Shown here: piece after piece, positions 16,072 through 25,237 of the stretch | How positions within the stretch are numbered: position 1 is the stretch's first letter | Layout: each line of letters begins with the position of its first letter | Assembly (NCBI RefSeq): GCF_003591485.1 | Contig: NZ_QZCF01000006.1 | Location: 186,001-250,000, forward strand | Source of the DNA: Paenibacillus sp. 1011MAR3C5 | GTDB taxonomy: Bacteria > Bacillota > Bacilli > Paenibacillales > Paenibacillaceae | Direction of reading: 5' to 3' | DNA: 64,000 nt | Made by a program: the position numbers and the translations under genes | Notes under the pieces: generated by a model | Databases searched by the model: none | What the model was told of the DNA's origin: nothing | What the model saw: the letters and a program-made list of their open reading frames with translations, nothing else

Positions 16072-16102
16072 TCGTAGGGGGGAGAATTCAGATCGTAGGG
16101 GG
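16072..16102 (-). promoter_or_regulatory. 21-bp-spaced direct repeats upstream of the binding-protein gene
   Basis: TCGTAGGGGG occurs at 16072-16081 and 16093-16102 (plus-strand reading), exactly 21 bp (two helical turns) apart. The promoter-proximal copy overlaps the weak -35 region of a promoter with -10 TATACT at 16048-16053. This is the layout of an AraC-family activator site; the regulator is probably the neighbouring response regulator. Confidence 0.7.
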
Positions 16103-16113
16103 TGAAATTTCAC

Positions 16114-17652
16114 CTATTGTCCCCGATCACGGAAATAGGAGGGTGTTTCTCCTGTATACCGCTTGAACATCCGGTTGAAATGCTTCATATCCTCATACCC
16201 CACACGCTTGGCGATCTCGCTCACCTTCGCCGGCGTTTCCCTTAGTAGTCTGATCGCCCACTCAATACGGGCCTCGGTGACGAACTCAATATAGTTTTTC
16301 CCTGTTTCACGTTTAAATAACTCGCTGAAATAATTGGGATTCATGTGAACATATGCCGCAACCTGCGACAGGGTCAAGCTTTGATCCAGATGCTCGCGGA
16401 TATAAGCGATCGTTTTGGCAATGGCAGAATTGCGGTCGCCGGACAGCTCATCATATTGACTCATAATGGAGTAGAGGATACTGCCCATCACTTCGGCAGG
16501 CCGCTTGGCCAGTTCATTCAGATCCAGACTTTCAAGCTGATGCAGCTCTTGAACAGACTGGCTGACGGAAGCGGCTGCCCGCTCCAGCCAGCGGAAGCCT
16601 GCCACCAGAAAGGAGTGAAGGTAAGATTTCATGGAGCCGGGTGTTGCTTCGGGGTCTTGCTTCACATAAGCCAGCGTGCTCTGAATCCAAGCGTCGAGCT
16701 TCTCCCGATCCTTGGAGCGAAGCACAGACGTCAGACTCGCCTCCTCCTCCTGGGAGCAGACGGTGCGCATGCCTTTGCGGTTCTTTATATCATCGTAGCG
16801 TATTAGCTTGGACTCGCCGGCAAGAAAACGGAATGTGGTAGCCTGCTCCGCAGAACGAAGAGCACCCCGCAGCTCCCTGACGTTAGCCGCGATTGAACCT
16901 GATGTCGCGAACAAGCGGCAGTCCAGAATACGCTCCGCATGCTCTACAGAGGCCTTGACCCTCCTCATGGCCCCTGACTGGTTCGAGCGGAAGATGAAGA
17001 GCCAGCCGCCATTCCAATCCAGAATGGCGCAATCCAGCGATTGGCGCAGCTTGTTGCCCAAAACGCCCAGCGCCTGCTCCTCCTCTGAGCTCACCGTCAA
17101 GTTGACTTCTGAGGTGACCAGCCATAACTCGAGCGACTCCCATTCCGAGGCCATGCGCAGCTCCGGATAATAAAGCAGGATGTTCTCGACCTCCTGATCG
17201 GATACCGGGGAATCGCCAACCAGCATTCTCTCGAGCAGCTTGGAGCGGAACGCCGTCTGATGAGCTTCAGCAGCCCGTTTCTCTATGATGCGCTTCTGGG
17301 CTCGCATCGCAGCCGCCATGATATCGCCAGGTCTGCTTGTCTTCAGAAGATAATCGCTGATTCCTTCCCGCATCGCTTGCTGGGCATAAGCGAATTCCTC
17401 ATACCCTGACAGGATAACAATCTCCGTATCCGGGAAGTCCTGCTTCACCTCTCGGGCAAGATCCAGTCCCGTCTTACCTGTCATTCGGATGTCCGTCATA
17501 ATAATATCGGGCTTCTCCAGCGGGATACGCATTAGCGCTTCCTCGGCGGAAGCCGCCGGTTGCAGCAAGGTGAAGCCGTTCTCCTCCCACTTGATCACAG
17601 TGCTAAGGCCTTCCCGTATAATGATCTCATCGTCTATGATCAACAGCTTCAC
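16114..17652 (-). CDS. AraC-type response regulator (YesN-like)
   Basis: 512-residue response regulator. The receiver domain (about 1-120) has the acidic pair IIDDE and phospho-acceptor Asp in IIMTDIRM, and the Lys in LLKTSRP. A long central region of about 280 residues follows, then a C-terminal AraC/XylS double helix-turn-helix (QSLTLSQVAAYVHMNPNYFSELFKRETG and VSEIAKRVGYEDMKHFNRMFKRYTG). The GTG start overlaps the kinase TGA (GTGA). With the kinase upstream and sugar ABC genes downstream, it probably activates the binding-protein promoter on sensing sugar. Confidence 0.93.
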   Translation of the reverse strand: MKLLIIDDEIIIREGLSTVIKWEENGFTLLQPAASAEEALMRIPLEKPDIIMTDIRMTGKTGLDLAREVKQDFPDTEIVILSGYEEFAYAQQAMREGISDYLLKTSRPGDIMAAAMRAQKRIIEKRAAEAHQTAFRSKLLERMLVGDSPVSDQEVENILLYYPELRMASEWESLELWLVTSEVNLTVSSEEEQALGVLGNKLRQSLDCAILDWNGGWLFIFRSNQSGAMRRVKASVEHAERILDCRLFATSGSIAANVRELRGALRSAEQATTFRFLAGESKLIRYDDIKNRKGMRTVCSQEEEASLTSVLRSKDREKLDAWIQSTLAYVKQDPEATPGSMKSYLHSFLVAGFRWLERAAASVSQSVQELHQLESLDLNELAKRPAEVMGSILYSIMSQYDELSGDRNSAIAKTIAYIREHLDQSLTLSQVAAYVHMNPNYFSELFKRETGKNYIEFVTEARIEWAIRLLRETPAKVSEIAKRVGYEDMKHFNRMFKRYTGETPSYFRDRGQ

Positions 17653-19502
17653 GCTTGTCTCTCCTCCCCTTGGTCACGCCGGTCGTATCCCGATTGTTCT
17701 CGCTCCTTGCCATGCTCCTTCTCCCGTTCCTGTTCAAGCAGTGTGGAGGTCGTCGGGATCGTGAAGGTAACCTTCGTTCCCCGGCCTTGCTCGCTCTCAA
17801 CCTGCAATCCGGCCTCCGGTCCGTAATGAAGCATAAGTCTGCTATGCACATTCCTCAGACCATAGCTTCCGCCTGTACCGATATTCTCTTCGGATTCCAG
17901 TCGGCTTGCTATGCGATCGCGCAGCTCCTCGACCCGCTCGGCTGGCATGCCGATGCCGTCGTCCTCCACGATAAAGGTCATAATCTCTTCTTCCGCCATC
18001 GCACGAACCGAAATATGCCCCAGCCCTTCACGCTTCAAGATGCCATGAATCATTGCATTTTCGATAAGCGGCTGCAGAAGCAGCTTCAGCATGCGCTTCT
18101 CCAGCAGCTCCGACGGGATGTCCGCTTCATATTGGAACTTGTCCGGGTATCGGATCGATTGAATATTGACATAATTATCGATATGCGAGATTTCCTGATT
18201 CACCGTGCAGTATTCCTGTCCGCTGTTCAAGCTGAAGCGCAAGAAGTCGCTTAAGGAGCCAACCATATCGGCAATCCGTCCCTCACCCTTCATTAAGGCC
18301 ATCCAATGAACGGAAGACAGTGTATTGTACAGGAAGTGCGGATTAATCTGGGCTTGAAGCGCCAGCATGTCCGCTTCCTTCTTCAATGATTCGTTCTTCT
18401 TGACCTCATCCGTCAGGTTTTCGATTCTGGAGCTCATCCGGTTATAGCTAATAATGAGCTGACCCACTTCATCGATCGTCGTAACTGGAAGCGTAGGCAG
18501 CGGCTCGTCCGGGCTCGACTTCTTCAGGAACTTCGCCAGCGTCGAAAGCGGCTTCGTTACCTTCTGAATGAGGAACAGCACAAATGCGATGACGAACAGC
18601 ATCGCAATGCTGACGGCAACCGCCGTTAACGTCAGGAAATACTGGTTCTGCGACTTATAGGCCTGAGCCGGAATGACGCCGACGATCCGCCAGTTCACGT
18701 TTTCCATGTCATAATAGAGAATGGTCTTTTTGTCGACCCCTGAGCCGTATTCCATCCAGCTGCTGGTCGACTTGAAGCTTTTGATGCCCGGATAATACGT
18801 CTCCAGCAGTTCATTCTTCGTGAATCCATCGGGTCCGGCCATAATCCGGTTGCTGCTGTCGAGCAGCAGGACGTCGCCTCCGCCCTCCAGGCCCGCTTGT
18901 TTCAAATGATCGGATATCACGCTTTGCAGCAAGCTTATTTTAAGCATACCCATGGTAGAATATTTGGTCGTGCTGCGAATCGGACGCGACATCGTAATCA
19001 CATCCCTCGTCCCTTCCGAAGACGTCGTCTGGAGATGCACCGACGACCACCACTTGGAGTATTCATTATAATAATTCGGGAATTCCTCCGTCACATCCGT
19101 CCAGCCGGACTCCGTTACAGATTTCGAGGCGATAGCAGGCCTGTTGGATTCTGGCTCCACAATCGCATTCGCGATATAAGACTTCGATACCGCCATCGTC
19201 ATCAGAAGCGCCGCTACCTTTCTCTGCAGCTGTCCATCCGTCTCCGGCGAACGCAAATAACTTTGAACGTCCTCATGTCCCAGAATATAAAGCGATAAAA
19301 ACTCCGCATCCCGAACCATATTATCCAAGTAAGCTCCGAGCAGCGTCAGCGTATTCATGCCTGAGTTGATCGCCTTCTCCTCCGTCAGCTTCTCCGCAAT
19401 GGAATACGAGAACAGTCCCAGGGAGAGCACCGGCACCAGTACCGATATAATAATTAGTAATGAAAGTTTATGTTTTAGCGATCTTCCGAGCCAATTGTCC
19501 AT
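17649..19502 (-). CDS. Cache-domain sensor histidine kinase (YesM/LytS-like)
   Basis: 617-residue membrane kinase. Transmembrane helix 1 is SLLIIISVLVPVLSLGLFSYS, an extracellular double-cache-like domain spans about 40-295, helix 2 is LTLTAVAVSIAMLFVIAFVLFLI, and a HAMP region follows. The His-kinase domain has the phospho-acceptor His in LQAQINPHFLYNTLSSVHWM, and the ATPase domain has LLLQPLIENAMIHGI and VEDDGIGM. It phosphorylates the response regulator encoded immediately downstream. A cre-like site lies 132 bp upstream. The ligand, presumably a sugar or oligosaccharide, is inferred from the transporter beside it. Confidence 0.92.
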   Translation of the reverse strand: MDNWLGRSLKHKLSLLIIISVLVPVLSLGLFSYSIAEKLTEEKAINSGMNTLTLLGAYLDNMVRDAEFLSLYILGHEDVQSYLRSPETDGQLQRKVAALLMTMAVSKSYIANAIVEPESNRPAIASKSVTESGWTDVTEEFPNYYNEYSKWWSSVHLQTTSSEGTRDVITMSRPIRSTTKYSTMGMLKISLLQSVISDHLKQAGLEGGGDVLLLDSSNRIMAGPDGFTKNELLETYYPGIKSFKSTSSWMEYGSGVDKKTILYYDMENVNWRIVGVIPAQAYKSQNQYFLTLTAVAVSIAMLFVIAFVLFLIQKVTKPLSTLAKFLKKSSPDEPLPTLPVTTIDEVGQLIISYNRMSSRIENLTDEVKKNESLKKEADMLALQAQINPHFLYNTLSSVHWMALMKGEGRIADMVGSLSDFLRFSLNSGQEYCTVNQEISHIDNYVNIQSIRYPDKFQYEADIPSELLEKRMLKLLLQPLIENAMIHGILKREGLGHISVRAMAEEEIMTFIVEDDGIGMPAERVEELRDRIASRLESEENIGTGGSYGLRNVHSRLMLHYGPEAGLQVESEQGRGTKVTFTIPTTSTLLEQEREKEHGKEREQSGYDRRDQGEERQA

Positions 19503-19633
19503 TGCGATCCCCCGCCGCTTCTCTAAGTATGACTATGTCACATAGCATGACATCATAGTAATGTAGTATTTTATCATAGCTTCAGAACCCGCGTAACCTT
19601 CGCAGTCTAGCGCCTACACCGTATTTATCGGAA

Positions 19634-19647
19634 TGAAAGCGTTGTCA
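19634..19647. promoter_or_regulatory. cre site (CcpA operator) upstream of the sugar-sensing kinase
   Basis: TGAAAGCGTTGTCA fits the catabolite-responsive-element consensus TGWNANCGNTNNCA at every position. It is 132 bp upstream of the kinase start and suggests carbon-catabolite repression of the two-component system. The rest of 19503-19760 holds an imperfect palindrome (19532-19559) and no gene. Confidence 0.75.
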
Positions 19648-19764
19648 CGATAAGCTTTTACGTTTTGTTTTATCTTTTAACCTAGTAAAGCATATCCCTA
19701 TTTTCGCCTTCTGCTGCGAGTTTTTCAATAGCTAACGATATCCAGCCCATTCCAACGCATGGCA

Positions 19765-19794
19765 AAAAAGATCTCCCAGGCAAGGAGATCTTTC
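19765..19794 (-). terminator. Terminator of the HNH nuclease gene
   Basis: AAAGATCTCC/GGAGATCTTT stem with a TTGCCTG loop (minus strand), ending in T6; about 40 nt past the stop. Confidence 0.88.
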
Positions 19795-19832
19795 GCCAAT
19801 GTATCGTTCAGTGTCAACTAGATGGCCCCCGC

Positions 19833-20630
19833 CTAATCCATGGTACGCATAAATTCATCTACGTCCCGGTTCGCCTTAAGCTGGTTGCATTCATAACAGG
19901 CACATACACAGTTAGCAGGTGTTGTATGTCCGCCCTTCGCCCGAGGCAGCTCATGATCAATTGTATCGCCATACTTCCCGCAGAATCGGCAGGTATAGTT
20001 GTCACGGGTCAGGATGAGCTGGCGAAATTCCTTGTTGCTGTAAAGCCTGCGAATGGTATGCCGGTTTACCACGACCGCTGCGCCTTCCCGTACCAAAACC
20101 TGCGCAAGCTCGTGCTCGATCTCCTGGTACCAGCGCCGTCCGTTATCAGTTTTCCCCCGCATTCGAATAAAGCCCTGCGCTGTCGGACGCAGGAATGACA
20201 CATCCGTAGGGCTTTGCTTCTCCCGCTTGGGAGGCGCAGGCTCCGAATGCGAATGAGCTGCAGCTGCGCCTTGGCGCTTCAGAGCAGCACCTGCCCGCCG
20301 CCTCTTCCGGGACCGCTTCTTGCGCGCAGGCGACGCGGCAGCTCCGTCCATGATGCCGGCTTCAGGAGAAGGAGTCACCAACTGATTGTCTATAGGCTCA
20401 GTTGCATTCGCAACGGCAACAAGATCGGCACTTGCTCTGCGCGTAGCCGCTGTCTCAGGCCGCGCAGCTGCTCTGCCGCTCCGGCAAGCCCGACAGGTCC
20501 CCCGGCGTCCGTGTCTGCCGGGTCTTCGCCCCGTTCTGCGAAGAAATTCGCCAAGCGGCTTCATGCTGCCGCAGACGCTGCAACGTTTTTCATTCAATTG
20601 TGCTTGCGTATCCGTATCTAGTGTCGTCAT
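19833..20630 (-). CDS. HNH endonuclease with N-terminal zinc finger
   Basis: 265-residue protein. The N-terminus has a CxxC...CxxC zinc finger (KRCSVCGSMKPLGEFLRR and GTCRACRSGRA). A low-complexity basic middle (Ala/Arg/Lys, RKKRSRKRRR) may bind DNA or RNA nonspecifically. The C-terminal HNH nuclease module contains ILTRDNYTCRFCGKYGDTIDHELPRAKGGHT, with the two Cys, IDHELPRAKGG and PANCVCACYECNQLKANRD supplying the catalytic His, the Asn and the zinc Cys. Solitary gene with no phage or restriction neighbours. A housekeeping DNA repair or a domesticated nuclease role are both possible. Confidence 0.87.
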   Translation of the reverse strand: MTTLDTDTQAQLNEKRCSVCGSMKPLGEFLRRTGRRPGRHGRRGTCRACRSGRAAARPETAATRRASADLVAVANATEPIDNQLVTPSPEAGIMDGAAASPARKKRSRKRRRAGAALKRQGAAAAHSHSEPAPPKREKQSPTDVSFLRPTAQGFIRMRGKTDNGRRWYQEIEHELAQVLVREGAAVVVNRHTIRRLYSNKEFRQLILTRDNYTCRFCGKYGDTIDHELPRAKGGHTTPANCVCACYECNQLKANRDVDEFMRTMD

Positions 20631-20759
20631 GCCCTCAGTATATCATGACGGGCCTTTAAGTCGAAACGACATTCTTCCTTTTATGAAATAAGACAGGAGA
20701 TAAACATAAGCTTTAACACACAACTCATAGATCGGAACGGCTGCTTCCATGATTGCTTC

Positions 20760-21911
20760 CTATACATATGTTCGGGCATGCTTGTTGTGGCCAAACTTAT
20801 AAATCGCCAGCAGAGAAAACGTCACCGCGAAAGCAAGCAGTGTCAGCAGATTCATGGACAAGTCAGCTATTGCAGTACCCTGCTGAAGCTTGCTTATCGT
20901 ATCCAGCAGCCAGCGCTGCGGCAGGAAATCTGCGATCATGCGCATCGCTTGAGGCATCGCATCAATCGGGAACATGCAGCCGGCAAGCAGGCAAGTCGTA
21001 ATGATTAACGTATTCTGCATCGCGCTTGCCGCCATGGAATTGCTTGCGAAAGCGATGATGACCAAGGACAGAGCTACCGCCACCCAAGCAAACAGCAGCA
21101 AGACGGCAACCAGTTGCCAAAGCGGAAGGCCAGGCTCAATCCCAAAGCCGGCAATCATCACAACCAGCATAATGGCCATTTGCACCAGCAGCACAAGCAT
21201 ATTCACGGCCACATTGGACGCCACGTAAGCTTTGGCCGAGACAGGAGAAGCCAGCACCCTGAAGTACGTACGATTCTCCTTCTCCTTGATCATGAAAGCC
21301 GACAAATTAACGGCTGAGAACATCATGAAAATAATCAAGTATCCGATCGCGCGGTTTGTCATATCGCGCTGGGCCGATATGTCTGCCACTTCCTCCGACT
21401 GCAGCTGAAATTCCGCCGCCTTGTATTTGGCGTAGACCGTATCAAAGCTCTCCCCGCCGTTTTGCGTCCTCATGCCGATTGCCGTCAGATTCCCAATGTA
21501 AGGATCTAGATAGGAGCGCATATAAGATGCCGCCATGGAGCCTTCAAGAGCAACCAGTTCTATAGGAGACTCCGCTTTGCCAGCCTTAACCCCTGCAGAG
21601 AAGCCGCTTGGCAGGATGGCTGCCGCATCCAGTTCTCCCGCCAGCACGAGCGCGCGCGCCTCCTCTTCCTGAACGTCACTCCGTTCCACATGACTGATGC
21701 CATCCAGAAAATCGATCACATCCGCTGCTATCGGCTGCTCGCCATCCTGATTTACTACGCCAATTCGTACCGACACATCGCCTGACCCGCTATAGATGAG
21801 AAAGGCAAGCCCGATGCCGATGATCGGCGTGAGCAAATACAGCAGCAAGCTCTTGTAACTTCGCAGCATAGCCAGAGCCGTTCTCCGAATCAACCATATC
21901 GTATCTCTCAT
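20760..21911 (-). CDS. ABC-2 permease, LnrN-like exporter subunit
   Basis: 383-residue membrane protein of the ABC-2 type. One helix near residues 20-40 is followed by a large extracellular domain (to about 180), then five helices; NRTYFRVLASPVSAKAYVASNVAVNMLVLLVQ is the family's coupling region. It forms one half of the exporter with the next permease gene, two bases upstream. Organisation as ATPase-permease-permease beside a NarL-type two-component system resembles linearmycin resistance LnrLMN of Bacillus subtilis; the match is by architecture and not by alignment. Confidence 0.86.
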   Translation of the reverse strand: MRDTIWLIRRTALAMLRSYKSLLLYLLTPIIGIGLAFLIYSGSGDVSVRIGVVNQDGEQPIAADVIDFLDGISHVERSDVQEEEARALVLAGELDAAAILPSGFSAGVKAGKAESPIELVALEGSMAASYMRSYLDPYIGNLTAIGMRTQNGGESFDTVYAKYKAAEFQLQSEEVADISAQRDMTNRAIGYLIIFMMFSAVNLSAFMIKEKENRTYFRVLASPVSAKAYVASNVAVNMLVLLVQMAIMLVVMIAGFGIEPGLPLWQLVAVLLLFAWVAVALSLVIIAFASNSMAASAMQNTLIITTCLLAGCMFPIDAMPQAMRMIADFLPQRWLLDTISKLQQGTAIADLSMNLLTLLAFAVTFSLLAIYKFGHNKHARTYV

Positions 21912-21913
21912 CG

Positions 21914-23014
21914 CTACAGCCCTTCCCTTCTTCTCATCATGACAGCCGCTATAAGGAGCATCACCACGGCAACGCCAAGATTAAGCGCGGATGCGGTTAT
22001 AGCCGTTCCGGTCTCGCCACCGTAAATAATATCCAGCAACGCTTCATTAGACCAGGTAAGCGGCGAATAGGGCGCCAGCTTACTGACTAAATCCCCGTTA
22101 TCTTCAATGCGGTAATAGGAGCCTCCGAAGAAGCACGCCAACTGGATGATCGTCATAACAACAATGCCGGAAGCCTTGCCTTTGACGATATAGCTGATCC
22201 CGAGACCCAAGCTTAGTGCAAAGGCGATCTCCGAAAGCAGCACGAGCCCGACCATAGGAAGATTGTCGCCCCAATTCGCATCGTACATATATTTGCTGAT
22301 CAACATAATGATCGCGACAAATCCTGCATGAAGCACCATCGTGCCCAATATCTTGCCCACAAAGATCTCGCCCTTCGAAATCGGAGAGGCTAACAAACGA
22401 GTGGCTGTATTGCGCGTTCTCTCGCTGTCGATCAGATTTCCAGCCGTTGCAGCGCTATATAAAATAATCATGGTCGTAACCGCAATCGCAAAATAGTCCA
22501 TCGCTCCCGGCATGTGCGAACCTTGGAGAGACGTCTCCTTCACATAGCTTCCTTGCACCATGCTCTCTGGTTCCGGCGCAGCCCCAGCCAGGCTCAGCCT
22601 ATAGCGATCGGCAAATGCCGACAGGACACCGCTTACCATGCTGTTCTCCACGCTGCTTCGGCTGTTGCCATAATAGTGGACGCCGGATTGCTTCAATGCT
22701 GCATATCCGGAGTATCTGCCATCTCGCACCCCTTCCATCGCTTCCGAATCGCTTCCCTCGAACCTCTCGAAGACCATATGCTCTGTACCGGATTGGCTCA
22801 GCCACAATTCCCAATTCGCACCGATCGAGCCGTCCTCGCTATGATCCGAATAGACGACCCGAATATCGCCAATTGCAACGCTGCCGTTAAAGGCGCTGGA
22901 CAACATCGAGCCCATGATCAGCATGAGCAGCACAGGCGTAGCCAGCATGAATACAAGCATCCTCACATCGCGAAACGTCAATAACTCCTTGACTGCTATC
23001 CGCCATATGTTCAT
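21914..23014 (-). CDS. ABC-2 permease, LnrM-like exporter subunit
   Basis: 366-residue ABC-2 permease, paralogous to the following subunit. The N-terminal helix is VRMLVFMLATPVLLMLIMGSML, then an extracellular segment (about 45-180), and five C-terminal helices, with RTRNTATRLLASPISKGEIFVGKILGTMVLH as the coupling region. AAAGGAGGG precedes the ATG. It should form a heterodimeric pore with the other permease, driven by the ATPase encoded upstream. Likely substrates are membrane-active antibiotics or lipids. Confidence 0.86.
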   Translation of the reverse strand: MNIWRIAVKELLTFRDVRMLVFMLATPVLLMLIMGSMLSSAFNGSVAIGDIRVVYSDHSEDGSIGANWELWLSQSGTEHMVFERFEGSDSEAMEGVRDGRYSGYAALKQSGVHYYGNSRSSVENSMVSGVLSAFADRYRLSLAGAAPEPESMVQGSYVKETSLQGSHMPGAMDYFAIAVTTMIILYSAATAGNLIDSERTRNTATRLLASPISKGEIFVGKILGTMVLHAGFVAIIMLISKYMYDANWGDNLPMVGLVLLSEIAFALSLGLGISYIVKGKASGIVVMTIIQLACFFGGSYYRIEDNGDLVSKLAPYSPLTWSNEALLDIIYGGETGTAITASALNLGVAVVMLLIAAVMMRRREGL

Positions 23015-23042
23015 GAATCATCCCTCCTTTCCCGTATCGATG

Positions 23043-23987
23043 TTATGAATCCCGTAAGCTTCTGCCAGTCAGCGTCAGGAATACCGTCTCCAGACTTGGC
23101 TGACTCTCCTCCACCGAGCGTATCTCGATATCTGCCGCCATCAACTGTTGAATAATGCGGTTCAGATTGTTTACCTCTGCATCGGTGCTGATGCTCACGC
23201 TATTCTGCTCATCATTGATTATGACAGCCCGTACTCCGGCAATCTCACTCAGCTTTCTTGTATCAAGACCCGCAGCAGAGCGAACATCAATGCGGATATC
23301 CTTCTGGTCGGTAATAATGGATTTCAACTGTGCCTTCGTTCCCTCCGCAATCACCTTGCCGTGGTCGAGAATCGCGATCCGGGTACATAGTTCCTCGACT
23401 TCCTCCATGTAGTGGCTCGTGTAGATGATGGTGCTTCCCATTTCGTTCAGCTTCCGCACCGAATTCAGAATATAATTGCGGGATTGGGGATCAATGCCGA
23501 CCGTCGGCTCATCCATTATGATCAGCTTCGGACGGTGGGCGATCGCACAGGCAATATTCAGCCTTCGCTTCATGCCGCCGGAGAAATCTCTCGGATAGCT
23601 GCGATGCTTGTCACTCAAGCCTGTGAACGCCAACGCCTCCTCCGCTCTGCGCTTCAACTCCCCACCTCTTAGACCATATAATCCGGCAAAAAAATGAACA
23701 TTCTCATAAGCGGTCATATCCTCATAGATCGCAAGTTCCTGGGGCACGATGCCGATATTGGACCTCGCGAACTTGCTGTTTTTGGCGATATTTTTGCCCA
23801 GCAGCTCGATTTCGCCTTTCGTAATGGGAATGAGTGAAGCAATCATATGAATCGTTGTGCTTTTCCCCGCTCCATTCGCGCCTAGCAGGCCGAATATTTC
23901 GCCCTCTTTAACTGCGAGTGTCAATTGATCCACTGCTGCGAATTCCCCGTATTTTTTGGTCAGCTTTTTCAATTGCAATACGTTCAT
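23043..23987 (-). CDS. ABC exporter ATPase, LnrL-like
   Basis: 314-residue ATPase. Walker A is GANGAGKST near residue 37, Q-loop VPQELAIYEDMTAYEN, signature DFSGGMKRRLNIACAIAHRP, Walker B LIIMDEPTVGID and H-loop YTSHYMEE. A C-terminal extension of about 100 residues after the ATPase core is typical of drug-exporter (DrrA-type) subunits. GGGAGG precedes the ATG. A terminator lies between the kinase gene and this gene, so the exporter genes depend on readthrough or their own promoter. Confidence 0.92.
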   Translation of the reverse strand: MNVLQLKKLTKKYGEFAAVDQLTLAVKEGEIFGLLGANGAGKSTTIHMIASLIPITKGEIELLGKNIAKNSKFARSNIGIVPQELAIYEDMTAYENVHFFAGLYGLRGGELKRRAEEALAFTGLSDKHRSYPRDFSGGMKRRLNIACAIAHRPKLIIMDEPTVGIDPQSRNYILNSVRKLNEMGSTIIYTSHYMEEVEELCTRIAILDHGKVIAEGTKAQLKSIITDQKDIRIDVRSAAGLDTRKLSEIAGVRAVIINDEQNSVSISTDAEVNNLNRIIQQLMAADIEIRSVEESQPSLETVFLTLTGRSLRDS

Positions 23988-24029
23988 CGCTTATCCTCCC
24001 GCTTCGTTTTCAACCTACGTTCATCATAT

Positions 24030-24070
24030 AAAAAAGGGATGAACCTGCGAAGTGCACAAGTTCATCCTTT
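24030..24070 (-). terminator. Terminator between the two-component genes and the exporter genes
   Basis: AGGATGAAC pairs with GTTCATCCC (minus strand) across a 15-nt loop, followed by T6. It sits 37 nt after the kinase stop and about 43 nt before the exporter ATPase start. Confidence 0.8.
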
Positions 24071-24106
24071 ATCCATGAGAATCTTCATGGTCCGCACATG
24101 AACCAC

Positions 24107-25237
24107 TCATGCGCTTGCTAACGGAATAAGCGTCGTGACAGTAAAGCCCTTGGACCCGTCCACAATAATCTTGCCGCTTACGGCAGCCGTCCGCTCCTCC
24201 ATGCCGATCATTCCAAGCCCTTTGATTACCTTGGAGGCGCCTGCGCCATTATCGCTTACGCTAGCTTTGATCATCGTATGCAGCACTTGGATATGAATCG
24301 ATACAGCAGTGGCTTCCGCGTACTTCACCGTATTCGTCAGCGCTTCCGTTACATTCTGCTGAATGATGCGCCAGTGGAGCGGCTCAATCCGATCCAGATC
24401 CCCCTCATGGGTTAACTGCGTCTCCATCTCATGCGTGGCAGCGAATTCATCCGCCAGCACTCGCATCCGATTCATGCCGAGCTGTTCATTGAGCGGCTTC
24501 ATGCTCTTGAGCACCTGGCGAATCTGCTCAATGCCGTCCTTGGAAATATGGATGGCATTCTGAAGCAGCTCAGCCGACCTCACAGCGTCTGTCGCATACA
24601 GCCGCTTCGCGGCTTCCATCTGGATCAGCGCTCCGGTCATAGAGTGGCCGATCCGGTCATGAATTTCCTGCGAGAGCCGATTGCGTTCCTCCAGCTTGAA
24701 CATATATTCCGACTGTCTCCGGTGCTCCAGACTCTCCTGCAGCTGCCTCTTCAGCCGATATTGCTCTTCCCGAATCGATTCCAGCGTGCTTCGGTAAGCC
24801 CTGCTCTTGTCGGCATAGACTGACAGAACCGCAAGAAAGAGATAGCTTACAGCTGCTGCCAGCCCATAGCTGGCATACAGCTCCTTCGGAAGCAGAAGTA
24901 TCGGGGCCAGCATCAAAAGCAGAACAGGCGCAGGATGCCGCAGCATAGGTACGGCGAGCTTGTGCAGGTTCACGGGAATCAGCAGTGTCAGTATCGGATT
25001 CAGTTCATAGGATATAGCGATGATGAACAGGACGGACACAGCGGCGCCTACCCGCTGCATGGTGACGGAACGCATAATATGAGTGAAGAGATCCAGACTG
25101 ATATAGAGCAGAATAGCAGCCGTATACCAGCCGGTTAGCCCGCTCACGGACAGGTTGATGGAGCCCGTCACATAGAGCAGCAGCACAAGCTTGAACAAGA
25201 GCGTCCAATTCTCCGGCCGTATCTCGCGCTCCTTCAC
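24107..25237 (-). CDS. NarL-type sensor histidine kinase (LnrJ/DesK-like)
   Basis: 376-residue membrane kinase with five to six N-terminal hydrophobic segments (residues about 10-145) and almost no extracellular loop, as in DesK-like and LnrJ-like sensors of membrane perturbation. A coiled coil follows. The HisKA_3 dimerisation box has RLSQEIHDRIGHSMTGALIQME with the phospho-acceptor His. The ATPase domain has NVTEALTNTVKYAEA and VSDNGAGA. The GTG start comes directly after the stop of the response regulator. It probably senses a lipid-acting antibiotic and induces the adjacent exporter. Confidence 0.9.
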   Translation of the reverse strand: MKEREIRPENWTLLFKLVLLLYVTGSINLSVSGLTGWYTAAILLYISLDLFTHIMRSVTMQRVGAAVSVLFIIAISYELNPILTLLIPVNLHKLAVPMLRHPAPVLLLMLAPILLLPKELYASYGLAAAVSYLFLAVLSVYADKSRAYRSTLESIREEQYRLKRQLQESLEHRRQSEYMFKLEERNRLSQEIHDRIGHSMTGALIQMEAAKRLYATDAVRSAELLQNAIHISKDGIEQIRQVLKSMKPLNEQLGMNRMRVLADEFAATHEMETQLTHEGDLDRIEPLHWRIIQQNVTEALTNTVKYAEATAVSIHIQVLHTMIKASVSDNGAGASKVIKGLGMIGMEERTAAVSGKIIVDGSKGFTVTTLIPLASA

